DNA of 64,000 nucleotides, taken from NCBI RefSeq assembly GCF_900091555.1, contig NZ_FMCX01000001.1, positions 682,001 through 746,000 on the forward strand. The letters run 5' to 3'. Source of the stretch: Micromonospora mirobrigensis. GTDB lineage: Bacteria; Actinomycetota; Actinomycetes; Mycobacteriales; Micromonosporaceae. Positions 9,243-16,899 of this stretch are shown here, in pieces. Under the pieces are notes generated by a model, which was given only the letters and a program-made list of their open reading frames with translations, searched no databases and was not told where the DNA came from. The position numbers were made by a program, and so were the translations under genes. The stretch's first letter is position 1; each line of letters begins with the position of its first letter.

Positions 9243-10655
9243 TCACTGCGGAATGTCCTCCAACAGATCCGTGACCATGGCGGCGATCGGAGAACGCTCC
9301 GAACGGGTGAGCGTGACGTGCGCGAACAGCGGATGCCCCTTCAACGCCTCGATCACCGCGGTGACGCCGTCGTGCCGGCCGACCCGCAGGTTGTCCCGCT
9401 GCGCCACGTCGTGGGTGAGCACCACCCGGGAGCCCTGGCCGATCCGGGACAGGACGGTGAGCAGCACGCCGCGCTCCAGCGACTGGGCCTCGTCGACGAT
9501 GACGAAGGCGTCGTGCAGGCTGCGCCCCCGGATGTGGGTCAGCGGCAGGACCTCCAGCAGGCCCCGGGAGGTGACCTCCTCCAGCACGTTCTCGTGCACC
9601 AACGCGCCGAGGGTGTCGAAGACCGCCTGCGCCCAGGGCGACATCTTCTCCGACTCCGAACCGGGCAGGTAGCCCAGCTCCTGGCCCCCGACGGCGTACA
9701 GCGGGCGGAAGACCACCACCTTCTTGTGCCGGCGGCGCTCCATCACCGCCTCCAGGCCGGCGCAGAGCGCCAGGGCGGACTTGCCGGTGCCGGCCCGGCC
9801 GCCCAGCGACACGATCCCGATCGACTCGTCGAGGAGCAGGTCCAACGCGACCCGCTGCTCGGCCGAGCGGCCGTGCACCCCGAACGCCTCCCGGTCGCCG
9901 CGGACCAGCCGGACGGTCTTGTCGGCCAGCACCCGGCCCAGCGCCGAGCCGCGCGTCGAGTGCAGCACCAGCCCGGTGTGGCAGGGCAGGCCGGCGGCGG
10001 CGTCCAGGTCGAGCGTCTCGCCCGCGTACAGCCGGCCGATCTGCTCCTCGGCCAGCTCCAGCTCCGCCATCCCGGTCCAGGTCGGGTCGCTGGCCTGACC
10101 GTGCCGGTACTCGTCGGCGGGCAGGCCGACCGAGGCGGCCTTGACCCGCAGCGGCATGTCCTTGCTGACCAGGGTCACCTGCCGGCCCTCGGCGGCGAGG
10201 TTGAGCGCCACCGACAGGATCCGCGCGTCGTTGGACTCGTTGCGGAAGCCGGGTGGCAGCACCCCGTCGTCGGTGTGGTTGAGCTCGACCCGCAGCGTCC
10301 CGCCCTGGTCGTTGGCGGGCACCGGGCGGTCCAGCCGGCCGTGGCGCACCCGCAGCTCGTCGAGCATGCGCAGGGACTGCCGGGCGAACCAGCCGAGTTC
10401 CGGGTGCTGGCGCTTGCCCTCCAGCTCGGAGATCACCACCAGCGGCAGCACCACCTCGTGCTCGGCGAAGCGGTGGAACGCGGCGGGGTCGGAGAGCAGG
10501 ACCGAGGTGTCCAGGACGAAGGCCTGGCCGGATGGTCGGGGCTCCTTGGGATCGGCCGGCGCGGTCGCGGCTCGGCGGGCGCGGGTGGTGCGGCGGGTCG
10601 CGCCCGTCGCGGCCGGGGTCTGGTCGGCATCGGAGGTGGTACGGCGAGTGGTCAC
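9243..10655 (-). CDS. phoH: PhoH-family ATPase with N-terminal PIN domain
   Basis: 470 residues, a PIN-PhoH fusion as in mycobacterial PhoH2, which couples RNase (PIN) and ATP-dependent helicase activity. PIN domain ~40-180 ([12 protein letters not shown], later NDARIL). PhoH domain in the C-terminal half: Walker [14 protein letters not shown], Walker [10 protein letters not shown], and [11 protein letters not shown]. Start is GTG 10655; the longer frame to 10850 is Arg/Pro-rich and not protein-like. Mycobacterial phoH2 is preceded by an overlapping antitoxin gene (phoAT); none was seen here. Role in this organism inferred only from family. Confidence 0.9.
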   Translation of the reverse strand: MTTRRTTSDADQTPAATGATRRTTRARRAATAPADPKEPRPSGQAFVLDTSVLLSDPAAFHRFAEHEVVLPLVVISELEGKRQHPELGWFARQSLRMLDELRVRHGRLDRPVPANDQGGTLRVELNHTDDGVLPPGFRNESNDARILSVALNLAAEGRQVTLVSKDMPLRVKAASVGLPADEYRHGQASDPTWTGMAELELAEEQIGRLYAGETLDLDAAAGLPCHTGLVLHSTRGSALGRVLADKTVRLVRGDREAFGVHGRSAEQRVALDLLLDESIGIVSLGGRAGTGKSALALCAGLEAVMERRRHKKVVVFRPLYAVGGQELGYLPGSESEKMSPWAQAVFDTLGALVHENVLEEVTSRGLLEVLPLTHIRGRSLHDAFVIVDEAQSLERGVLLTVLSRIGQGSRVVLTHDVAQRDNLRVGRHDGVTAVIEALKGHPLFAHVTLTRSERSPIAAMVTDLLEDIPQ

Positions 10656-10922
10656 AGGCCTGCTCCGCGGATGGGCACCCGGCCACCCGAGTCCGCCTCT
10701 TCCGGTGCCCGGTGGGACACGGGGTCGGATGCGGGCCCCGTGCGCGAGGTCGCAGGTCCGGGCTGACCGGCTGGCCCGGGAGAACCCCGCGCCATGTCTA
10801 GACGCTAGCCGCGCGAGGGCGCGTCGGCTAGTGGTGCACGTGGATCTCATCCGACCGGGAGGTGAACGGCGCGCGGCGGAACCGGCCGGGATGCATGCCC
10901 CCTGCGCGCACCCCGGCCGGCG
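10656..10922. other. Promoter region of phoH, no gene seen
   Basis: No supportable gene. It holds a 7-bp inverted repeat CTAGCCG (10805-10811) / CGGCTAG (10825-10831) that includes a TAGCGT box on the reverse strand, a plausible -10 for phoH with a ~150-nt leader. Function of the repeat unknown. Confidence 0.4.
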
Positions 10923-10986
10923 GGGACACCGTCACCGGTGGAGACGGTGTCCCGACGGTGCGCGTCCGCCGCGGACGGCGCACCGT
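10923..10986. terminator. Tandem terminator hairpins
   Basis: Hairpin 1: GGGACACCGTC (10923-10933) pairs perfectly with 10943-10953. Hairpin 2: ACGGTGCGCGTCCG (10955-10968) pairs with 10972-10986 with one bulged G. They lie just past the stop of the small gene ending at 11001 on the reverse strand and would stop its transcript before phoH. Confidence 0.85.
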
Positions 10987-11000
10987 GTCGAGGGTCCGGC

Positions 11001-11339
11001 TCAGCCCTGTCGCCGGACCAGCGTCCCGGTCGGGTGCCGGCCGGTCACCGCGGCGGCGGGCGCGCTGAACGAGGAGCCGGTGTACGTGGTGCCCGGCCGG
11101 CTCGTGGTGCCCGCCGACCGGGAGGCGGCGGACGCGGCCGAGGTGGACAGCGCCGAGGCGATGGCGGCCTGGGCGTCGCGGCGGCGCCGGTTCCACGCCC
11201 CGCGGTCCCCGTCGAAGTAGCCCTGCCGGTAGCCGAACCGGTAGCCGATCCGGTAGCTGAGCTGGCCGTGCAGCCGGCCGGCGGCGTAGCTGGTCGCCCC
11301 GAGCACCAGCACCAGGACGACGGCGAGGAACGGGCTCAT
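11001..11339 (-). CDS. Small membrane-anchored protein with GYR repeats, unknown
   Basis: 112 residues, not recognised. After a short N-terminus there is one membrane segment (FLAVVLVLVLGATSYAAG, ~4-21), then an unusual periodic stretch SYRIGYRFGYRQGYFDGDRG with Tyr and Gly every four residues, then an Ala/Ser-rich region and a Thr/Arg tail. ATG 11339 is chosen because it begins directly before the hydrophobic segment; the frame extends to 11360. A real gene is supported by the tandem terminators behind it. Confidence 0.6.
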   Translation of the reverse strand: MSPFLAVVLVLVLGATSYAAGRLHGQLSYRIGYRFGYRQGYFDGDRGAWNRRRRDAQAAIASALSTSAASAASRSAGTTSRPGTTYTGSSFSAPAAAVTGRHPTGTLVRRQG

Positions 11340-11397
11340 CCGGCGGCTCCCGGTCGGCACGGCGCGACGCGACGGGCCGGCGGCCCGGGGCGGCGAC

Positions 11398-11742
11398 TCA
11401 CCGGTCCTCCGGATCGGCGCCGGTGGGGCCGACCACCAGCAGCCGTTCGAGGTCGTCGGTGGTGACCTCCTCGACCAGCTCGACGGTGATCCGGCAGCCG
11501 TCCAGGACCACCTCGGCCGTGGAGGAGCGCCGGATCTCGCCGCCGGCGTCGTACACCCGGACGTTGAGTTCCGGGCAGCCGAGGTGGGTACGCCAGGCGT
11601 CCCACTCGGGCCGGTCGCCGACGCTCAGCGACAGGTAGCGGCAGCCGCGGGCCAGGTAGAGGCGCCACGGCGCGCTGAGTCCCGCGGCCACTCCCTCGGC
11701 AATCAGCCCGAAGGCCTGGGCACGGGTGGCGAGTTCGGTCAC
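11398..11742 (-). CDS. Unknown 114-residue cytosolic protein
   Basis: No family recognised. The sequence is soluble and acidic, with a YDAGGEIRRSSTAEVVLDGCRI-like beta-rich middle and an ELVEEVTTDDLERLLVVG C-terminal helix. Start is GTG 11742 after a GGGGGAG purine run. It precedes the small GYR-repeat gene on the same strand with a 58-bp gap, so the two may form an operon ended by the hairpins at 10923-10986. Confidence 0.6.
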   Translation of the reverse strand: MTELATRAQAFGLIAEGVAAGLSAPWRLYLARGCRYLSLSVGDRPEWDAWRTHLGCPELNVRVYDAGGEIRRSSTAEVVLDGCRITVELVEEVTTDDLERLLVVGPTGADPEDR

Positions 11743-12006
11743 CGCTCCCCCCTCGCGCCGGAGGCGTGACGCATGTGAGCACTGATCGTCTCAAGCACGT
11801 GACACACCGTAGATTGTCCCATGAACGTGACAGTATCAGCTTTTCGTCCGGTTACTCCGATCCGTGCGGGCACCTAGTCTGGCCGGGTGACACCCCTCAG
11901 GAGCAGCACTGAATCGTTTACCGGACCATCGGGAGATCCGTCCCGCAGGCGTGACAACAGCGTGCCGGGGCGGCCGACTGTCAGCGGTTGGTCGTACCGT
12001 CACGAC

Positions 12007-12447
12007 GTGACCGAGACGAACAACGCGCGGAAGATCGCCTTCGCCACCTTCGTCCGCCGGGCGCTCGACGACGCCCGCGCGACCCGGGCCTGGAGCGGCA
12101 GCGAGGTCTCCCGACGCACCGGCGTCTCCCGGCAGACCATCAACCGCTGGGTACGCGGCGACTGGGCCAGCGATCCCGAGGCCGAGCGGGTGGTCGCCTT
12201 CTGCGAGGGCCTCGGGCTCAACCCGGCGACCGCCTTCGGCGCGCTCGGGTGGGACCGCACCACCCCCGCCCCGACCGTCGCGACCAGCGCGGAGATGGAT
12301 CCCGACGTGGCCGCGCTGCTGCGCCGGCTGGTCGACCCGGCGGTCTCGGACGCGGAGAAGTTCCACATCCGGGAAACCATTCGTTACCTCGCATACCGCC
12401 CGACTCTGCCGGTCGGTGACCGAGACCGAGGTAAAAGGGCCGGCTAG
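12007..12447 (+). CDS. XRE-family helix-turn-helix regulator
   Basis: 146 residues. The N-terminal Cro/C1-type HTH covers roughly residues 10-75: WSGSEVSRRTGVSRQTINRWVRGD, then SDPEAERVVAFCEGLGLNPATAF. The C-terminal ~60 residues (DPDVAALLRRLVDPAVSDAEKFHIRETI) are probably a dimerisation helix. A TACCGT box at 11995-12000 lies exactly six bases before GTG 12007, so a leaderless transcript is likely; the upstream in-frame ATG at 11887 is not needed. Target unknown. Confidence 0.88.
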   Translation: MTETNNARKIAFATFVRRALDDARATRAWSGSEVSRRTGVSRQTINRWVRGDWASDPEAERVVAFCEGLGLNPATAFGALGWDRTTPAPTVATSAEMDPDVAALLRRLVDPAVSDAEKFHIRETIRYLAYRPTLPVGDRDRGKRAG

Positions 12448-12609
12448 TTCCTCAGATGGCGAAAGAACGCCAGGTCAGACCCGATCGTTTCGCTTCCGGG
12501 ACGGACCCGGCACGCTAGCGTCCGTAGCTGTACTGCTGGGGCTCGTCATCGACGGGGGGACGGGACAAGGCCGAACCCAGCCCTGCGGGACAGAAGGAGG
12601 GGTCTGTCC

Positions 12610-12963
12610 ATGACCCTGAAGTGGTGGGCAGTGGGGGTCGCGGTGGTGTCCCTGACATCCGGCGTGACCGCCAACGTGGTGATCGGCGTGGTCAACGGTG
12701 AGCAGCTTCCCCTGCTCGCCAACCTCTTCGCGCTCACCACGGCCGGCACGGCGGTCGTCCTGGCCGTCCTGGCAGAGCTGAACGACCGGCTCAACGACCG
12801 GGTCAGCGCGCTGACCGAGTTCCTGGTGGCGCGGCTCAACGAGATAGAGGCGCGCACCGGCGACCGCAACACCGGCTTCGTGGAGGGCTACCTGCTCAGC
12901 CACGGCCAGGAGGCCGCCGTCGTGCCGTTCGAACGACGCGGACGGGGGGCCGCCGAACGCTGA
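12610..12963 (+). CDS. Small two-helix membrane protein, unknown
   Basis: 117 residues. Two N-terminal membrane segments (WWAVGVAVVSLTSGVTANVV and LFALTTAGTAVVLAVLAEL), then an amphipathic coiled stretch LNDRLNDRVSALTEFLVARL with heptad character and a basic tail. An AAGGAGG site precedes ATG 12610. A TAGCGT box at 12516-12521 may be its -10. It is followed after 70 bp by otsB, which has its own start signal. No family recognised. Confidence 0.65.
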   Translation: MTLKWWAVGVAVVSLTSGVTANVVIGVVNGEQLPLLANLFALTTAGTAVVLAVLAELNDRLNDRVSALTEFLVARLNEIEARTGDRNTGFVEGYLLSHGQEAAVVPFERRGRGAAER

Positions 12964-13033
12964 GCATCCCCGACGGCTGACCGTCACGTCTCGGCCACGA
13001 ATGCCCGGCCGCCGCCGGGGTACGCTGTCGCGC

Positions 13034-13855
13034 GTGCCGCCGTTGAATCTGGGCAACCAGCCGAAGACCCCGTTGGACGCCGAGCAGGCCTGGCGGGCCA
13101 CCGCAGCCAGAGCCCGCGAGACCGTGCTCTTCTTCGACTTCGACGGCACCCTGGCGCCGGTCGACGACGATCCCACCGCGGTCAGTCCCGCGCCCAAGGT
13201 GCTCGCCGCGCTCGAGGCGCTCGCCCCGGTCGTCCGCCGGGTGGCGATCGTCTCGGCGCGACCGGTGGAGTTCCTCCGCGAGCACCTCGGCGGGCTCGCC
13301 GGGATCGACCTCTACGGCCTCTACGGGCTGGAGCACAGCCACTCCGGCGGCGAGACGGTCACCGAGCCGGCCGCGCTGCCCTGGGTGCCGACCATGTCCG
13401 AGCTGGCCGAGCAGGCCCGCGCCGAGCTGCCCGCCGGCACGCTTGTGGAGTTCAAGCGGCTCTCCGTCGCCCTGCACTGGCGTACCGCGCCGCGGCTCGG
13501 GGCGCAGGTCGAGCGGTGGGGACGGGAGCAGGCCGAGCGGTTGGGCCTCAAGTGCCAGGCCGGCCGGATGGTGCTGGAGATCAAGCCCCCGGTCGACCGG
13601 GACAAGGGCATGGTCATCGACGAGGTGGTCCGGGACGCCGGTGGCGCCTGGTACTTCGGCGACGACGTCTCCGACATCAAGGCGTTCGCCGCGCTGCGCG
13701 CCCGGGCCGCGGGCGACCCCCGCTTCGTCGGCGTCTGCGTCGCGGTGGCCAACCCGGAGACCGGTCACGAGGTCGCCGAGGCCGCCGACCTCACCATCGA
13801 CTCCCCCGCCGCGCTCGGCGACTTCCTCACCGAGGCCCTCCCGCACCTGCGGTGA
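13034..13855 (+). CDS. otsB: Trehalose-6-phosphate phosphatase
   Basis: Removes phosphate from trehalose-6-phosphate, the last step of OtsAB trehalose synthesis (osmoprotection, spore reserve). 273 residues. HAD motif I FFDFDGTLAPVDDDP (nucleophile D35, D37), motif II IVSARP, Lys in the KGMVIDEV segment, motif IV YFGDDVSD. TACGCT at 13021-13026 lies seven bases before GTG 13034, favouring this start (leaderless) over ATG 13001. otsA is not in the window. Confidence 0.94.
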   Translation: MPPLNLGNQPKTPLDAEQAWRATAARARETVLFFDFDGTLAPVDDDPTAVSPAPKVLAALEALAPVVRRVAIVSARPVEFLREHLGGLAGIDLYGLYGLEHSHSGGETVTEPAALPWVPTMSELAEQARAELPAGTLVEFKRLSVALHWRTAPRLGAQVERWGREQAERLGLKCQAGRMVLEIKPPVDRDKGMVIDEVVRDAGGAWYFGDDVSDIKAFAALRARAAGDPRFVGVCVAVANPETGHEVAEAADLTIDSPAALGDFLTEALPHLR

Positions 13856-13871
13856 GCCGGGCCGCCCCGGC

Positions 13872-14642
13872 TCAGGCGCCGTAGCGGCGCTGGCGGGTGG
13901 CGTACGAGCGCAACGCCCGGAGGAAGTCCACGCGCCGGAAGTCCGGCCAGTTCAGCTCGCAGAAGTAGAACTCCGAGTGCGCCGACTGCCACAGCATGAA
14001 GCCGGAGAGCCGCTGCTCACCACTGGTCCGGATGATCAGATCCGGGTCCGGCAGCCCCCGGGTGTAGAGGTGCTCGGAGATGTGGTCGACGTCGATCGAG
14101 TTGGCCAGCTCCTCGATGGTGCCGCCGCCGGCCGCGTGCTCCAGCAACAGCGAGCGGACCGCGTCGGCGATCTCGCGCCGGCCGCCGTACCCGACGGCGA
14201 TGTTGACCTGGGCGCCCCCGGCGCGGTCCCGGGTGCGGTCCTCGGCCGCCTTGAGGGCCTGGGCGAGCTGCGCCGGCAGCACGTCCAGCGCGCCGACCAT
14301 CCGCAGCCGCCAGGGGTTGCCCTCCTCGGCCAGCTCGGTGGTCAGGTCCTCGATGATCTGGAGCAGCGGGTCCAGCTCCTCTGCCGGCCGGGAGAGGTTG
14401 TCGGTGGAGAGCAGCCAGAGGGTGACGTGCCCGACCCCGGCGGTGTCGCACCAGCGCAGCAGTTCCTTGATCCGCTCGGCGCCCATCCGGTGCCCGTCGT
14501 TGGGGTCGACGAAGCCCATCTCCCGCGCCCACCGGCGGTTGCCGTCGCACATCACGCCGACGTGCCGGGGCACCGGCCTGCCCGCGAGCTTCGCCGTCAG
14601 GCGCCGCTCGTACACCGAATAGAGGAGATTCCGCAGAGTCAT
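13872..14642 (-). CDS. Cis-prenyltransferase (isoprenyl diphosphate synthase, UppS family)
   Basis: 256 residues from ATG 14642 (a GTG at 14645 is also possible; a TACCCT -10 ends eight bases before the ATG). MCDGNRRWAREMGF holds the catalytic Asp33; later landmarks are WLLSTDNL and the C-terminal RTSGEQRLSGFMLWQ / EFYFCELNWPDF. The family condenses isopentenyl diphosphate onto an allylic primer to make polyprenyl carriers. The WLLSTDNL signature recalls mycobacterial Rv1086, a short-chain Z-farnesyl synthase; chain length cannot be read here. Convergent with otsB, 16 bp apart. Confidence 0.9.
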   Translation of the reverse strand: MTLRNLLYSVYERRLTAKLAGRPVPRHVGVMCDGNRRWAREMGFVDPNDGHRMGAERIKELLRWCDTAGVGHVTLWLLSTDNLSRPAEELDPLLQIIEDLTTELAEEGNPWRLRMVGALDVLPAQLAQALKAAEDRTRDRAGGAQVNIAVGYGGRREIADAVRSLLLEHAAGGGTIEELANSIDVDHISEHLYTRGLPDPDLIIRTSGEQRLSGFMLWQSAHSEFYFCELNWPDFRRVDFLRALRSYATRQRRYGA

Positions 14643-14723
14643 CACCTTGCAGGGTAGCGACCCCCGGGGCGGGTCAGCGCCGCGGTGGCCGATCCCGCGA
14701 CGGCTTCAGGTCGCGGCGCGGCG

Positions 14724-15884
14724 TCAGACGCGCCGAGCTGAAGTTGTCGCACGGGCGAGCCCCACACCGATCCTGGCGAGGGTGCGGGCGTCCAGCCGGC
14801 CATCGCCCAGTCCCAGCTCCACCACCGTCGTGTACACCCGTGGGTCGCGGCTGGCGGCGTGGACCGCGGCGTCGACCACGGCCCGGTGCCGGGCCAGCCA
14901 GGCGGCCGTCGAGCTGTGCCGCAGGTGCCGGCCGAGCCGCCGGCTCAGCGTGGCGGCGTACCGCTCGGCGGCCCGGTCCGGGGAGCCGGCCGCGGCCGCG
15001 CCGGCCAGGGCGCCGGAGAGCAGGGCGTAGAAGATCCCCTCCCCGGTGAACGGGTTGATCAGCGACAACGCGTCACCGGCGAGCAGCAGCCGCCCCCGGC
15101 CCGGGGCCGGCCGATGGGTGGAGAGGGGCAGGTGGTGGGCGCGCAGCCCGGTCACCGCCGCCGGGTCCGTCGAGGGCAGCAGCGCCGCCAGCCGGTCCAG
15201 CAGGTGCGCCCGGCTCAGCGGCTCGCCGCGCAGCACCTCGCCGTACCCGACGTTCGCCCGGCCGTCACCGATCGGGAAGGACCAGGCGTACGCCGGCCAG
15301 CGCGCGCCCGAGGTGACGATGAGCTGCTCCGGTGGGCCGGGCAGGGCGGGAGCATAGCCGCGGATGGCCAGGGCCAGGTGCCGGTCCGGGTTCACCGGGT
15401 GGCCGAGCGCGCGCCGGACCACCGAGCCGGCGCCGTCCGCGCCGACCACCGCCCGGCCGGCCAGCTCGCCGTCGAGCACCACCCGGTCGGGGCGTACGTC
15501 GATGCTGCGCACCGTGTGCCGGCGCAGTTCCGCCCCGGCCGCCACCGCCGCGGCGACCAGCCGGGCGTCGAAGACCTTCCGGGGCACCGTGTACGCCGGC
15601 CGCGGCAGCGCCCGGGCCACCGTCCCGCCCCCGGGGCTCACCAGCCGCAACGCCGGCAGCGGCGGATAGCCGTCGACCGCCCCGGTCACCCCGAGCTCAC
15701 CGAGGACGTCCAGCGCGTGCGCCGCGATCCCGTCCCCGCACGCCTTGTCCCGGGGGAAGTCGTACCGGTCCAGCAGCAGCACCCGCGCCCCACCCCGCCG
15801 CGCCGCCAACGCGGCGGCCGACCCCGCCGGCCCCGCCCCGACCACCACCAGATCCCACAGATCCCCGCCCACGGCACCCACCAC
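14724..15884 (-). CDS. Geranylgeranyl-reductase-family FAD oxidoreductase
   Basis: 386 residues. FAD Rossmann site VVVGAGPAGSAAALAARRG at the N-terminus, DRYDFPRDKACGDGI (family CGDG loop), VVGADGAGSVVRRALG in the middle and LLAGDALSLINPFTGEGI near the C-terminus. Members reduce isoprenoid double bonds, e.g. menaquinone side chains (MenJ) or archaeal-type lipids. Start GTG 15884 has a GGGGAGGA site; the frame extends to 15926 through low complexity. It lies 81 bp downstream of the cis-prenyltransferase on the same strand's upstream side, fitting isoprenoid metabolism. Confidence 0.87.
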   Translation of the reverse strand: MVGAVGGDLWDLVVVGAGPAGSAAALAARRGGARVLLLDRYDFPRDKACGDGIAAHALDVLGELGVTGAVDGYPPLPALRLVSPGGGTVARALPRPAYTVPRKVFDARLVAAAVAAGAELRRHTVRSIDVRPDRVVLDGELAGRAVVGADGAGSVVRRALGHPVNPDRHLALAIRGYAPALPGPPEQLIVTSGARWPAYAWSFPIGDGRANVGYGEVLRGEPLSRAHLLDRLAALLPSTDPAAVTGLRAHHLPLSTHRPAPGRGRLLLAGDALSLINPFTGEGIFYALLSGALAGAAAAGSPDRAAERYAATLSRRLGRHLRHSSTAAWLARHRAVVDAAVHAASRDPRVYTTVVELGLGDGRLDARTLARIGVGLARATTSARRV

Positions 15885-15936
15885 CCCATCCTCCCCGCCC
15901 GACCCCGCCCCCTCACCCCGCCACACCCCGTGCCAT

Positions 15937-16003
15937 CGCGTTGATCATGAAGTTAGCGGCGATGTCGATCTCTTCCAGTGCCGCCAACTTCATGATCAAC
16001 GCG
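15937..16003. repeat. 24-bp-arm inverted repeat (TTGATCATGAAGTT type)
   Basis: Left arm 15937-15960 and right arm 15980-16003 are complementary over 24 bp with a single G-T mismatch, around a 19-nt loop. The right arm ends one base from the stop of the 16005-16862 gene. AT-rich arms (TTGATCATGAAGTT) contrast with the surroundings. Similar repeats are, as I recall, common in Micromonospora genomes. Confidence 0.92.
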
Positions 16004-16004
16004 C

Positions 16005-16862
16005 TCAGGTGGGGGTGGGGGTGGGGGTGGGGGCGCGGTGGAGGGAGTAGAGGGTGAGGACAGCGGCGGAGATCAGGGGGGCGCCGTCGCGGATCAGGCC
16101 GTCCACGCCGAGGAGCCACCAGCAGAGGGGGAGGTCGATCACCAGCACGGCGAGGGTGATCCAGACCAGGCCGCGTCTCGCCCAGCCCCGGCCGCGCAGC
16201 AGGAAGGCGGTGCAGAACAGCACCGCGTAGCTGACCGCGATGCCGGCGGCGAACCAGAACAGCACGGCCGGCACCGCGCCGAGCCGTCCGTCCAGGATGG
16301 AGCTCCCGGCCACCAGCGCGGGGACCAGCATCAGCGGGCTGTAGGTGAACGCCGCGACCCGCGCGGTGAGCAGCCAGCCCGCCACCGGAGCCCGTCTCGG
16401 CGTCACCTCACGCCAGGAGATGGTCCCGCCCTCGACGACCAGGCCCCTGCGGTGCCGGACCAGGTGCCGGTCGACCGCCGGGCTGCGGTAGAGCAGTACC
16501 ACCACGGCGACACAGAGCCCGGTGAGCAGCGCGAACCCGAGCAACCCGGGCGCCGGCGGCACCCCCTGCCGGGATACGACCAGCCGACCGACCGCGAAGA
16601 CCGTGGTCACCGCCAGGATCAGCCCGAACGGCTTCGCCGCCACCCGCCCGGAGTTGACGTGCCCGATCAGCACCAGGAAGGCCAGCGAGCGGAGCATCGC
16701 CCAGCCGGTGCGTACGGCCAGGCCGAACTCCTGCTCCGGTGCGTACCACCAGTTGAGCAGCTCGACCACGACGGTGGCCGCCGCCGTGGTGGCCAGCAGG
16801 AAGGTCAGCGCCCGGACGGCGGACGGCCGCCGGACCTCGACAGGTTCGGCGGCCGTCCTCAT
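16005..16862 (-). CDS. Polytopic membrane protein, unknown
   Basis: 285 residues with about seven membrane segments, no family recognised. A short Arg/Glu N-terminus precedes the first helix (ALTFLLATTAAATVVVELL). The C-terminus ends in four Pro-Thr dipeptides encoded by the GGGGGT tandem at 16011-16033. The palindrome at 15937-16003 immediately follows the stop and probably terminates the transcript. No Shine-Dalgarno is obvious before ATG 16862. Confidence 0.7.
   Translation of the reverse strand: MRTAAEPVEVRRPSAVRALTFLLATTAAATVVVELLNWWYAPEQEFGLAVRTGWAMLRSLAFLVLIGHVNSGRVAAKPFGLILAVTTVFAVGRLVVSRQGVPPAPGLLGFALLTGLCVAVVVLLYRSPAVDRHLVRHRRGLVVEGGTISWREVTPRRAPVAGWLLTARVAAFTYSPLMLVPALVAGSSILDGRLGAVPAVLFWFAAGIAVSYAVLFCTAFLLRGRGWARRGLVWITLAVLVIDLPLCWWLLGVDGLIRDGAPLISAAVLTLYSLHRAPTPTPTPT
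16011..16033. repeat. Four-tract G5 microsatellite (G-quadruplex candidate)
   Basis: Four runs of five G separated by single T, a 6-bp tandem repeat on the + strand, inside the 3' end of the membrane-protein gene where it encodes Pro-Thr repeats. Single-nucleotide loops make this a textbook-strength quadruplex motif, with the G-rich strand as transcription template. Confidence 0.9.
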
Positions 16863-16899
16863 GGGATGCGATGGTGCCCAGTGCGGGCGCGGCTCACAC

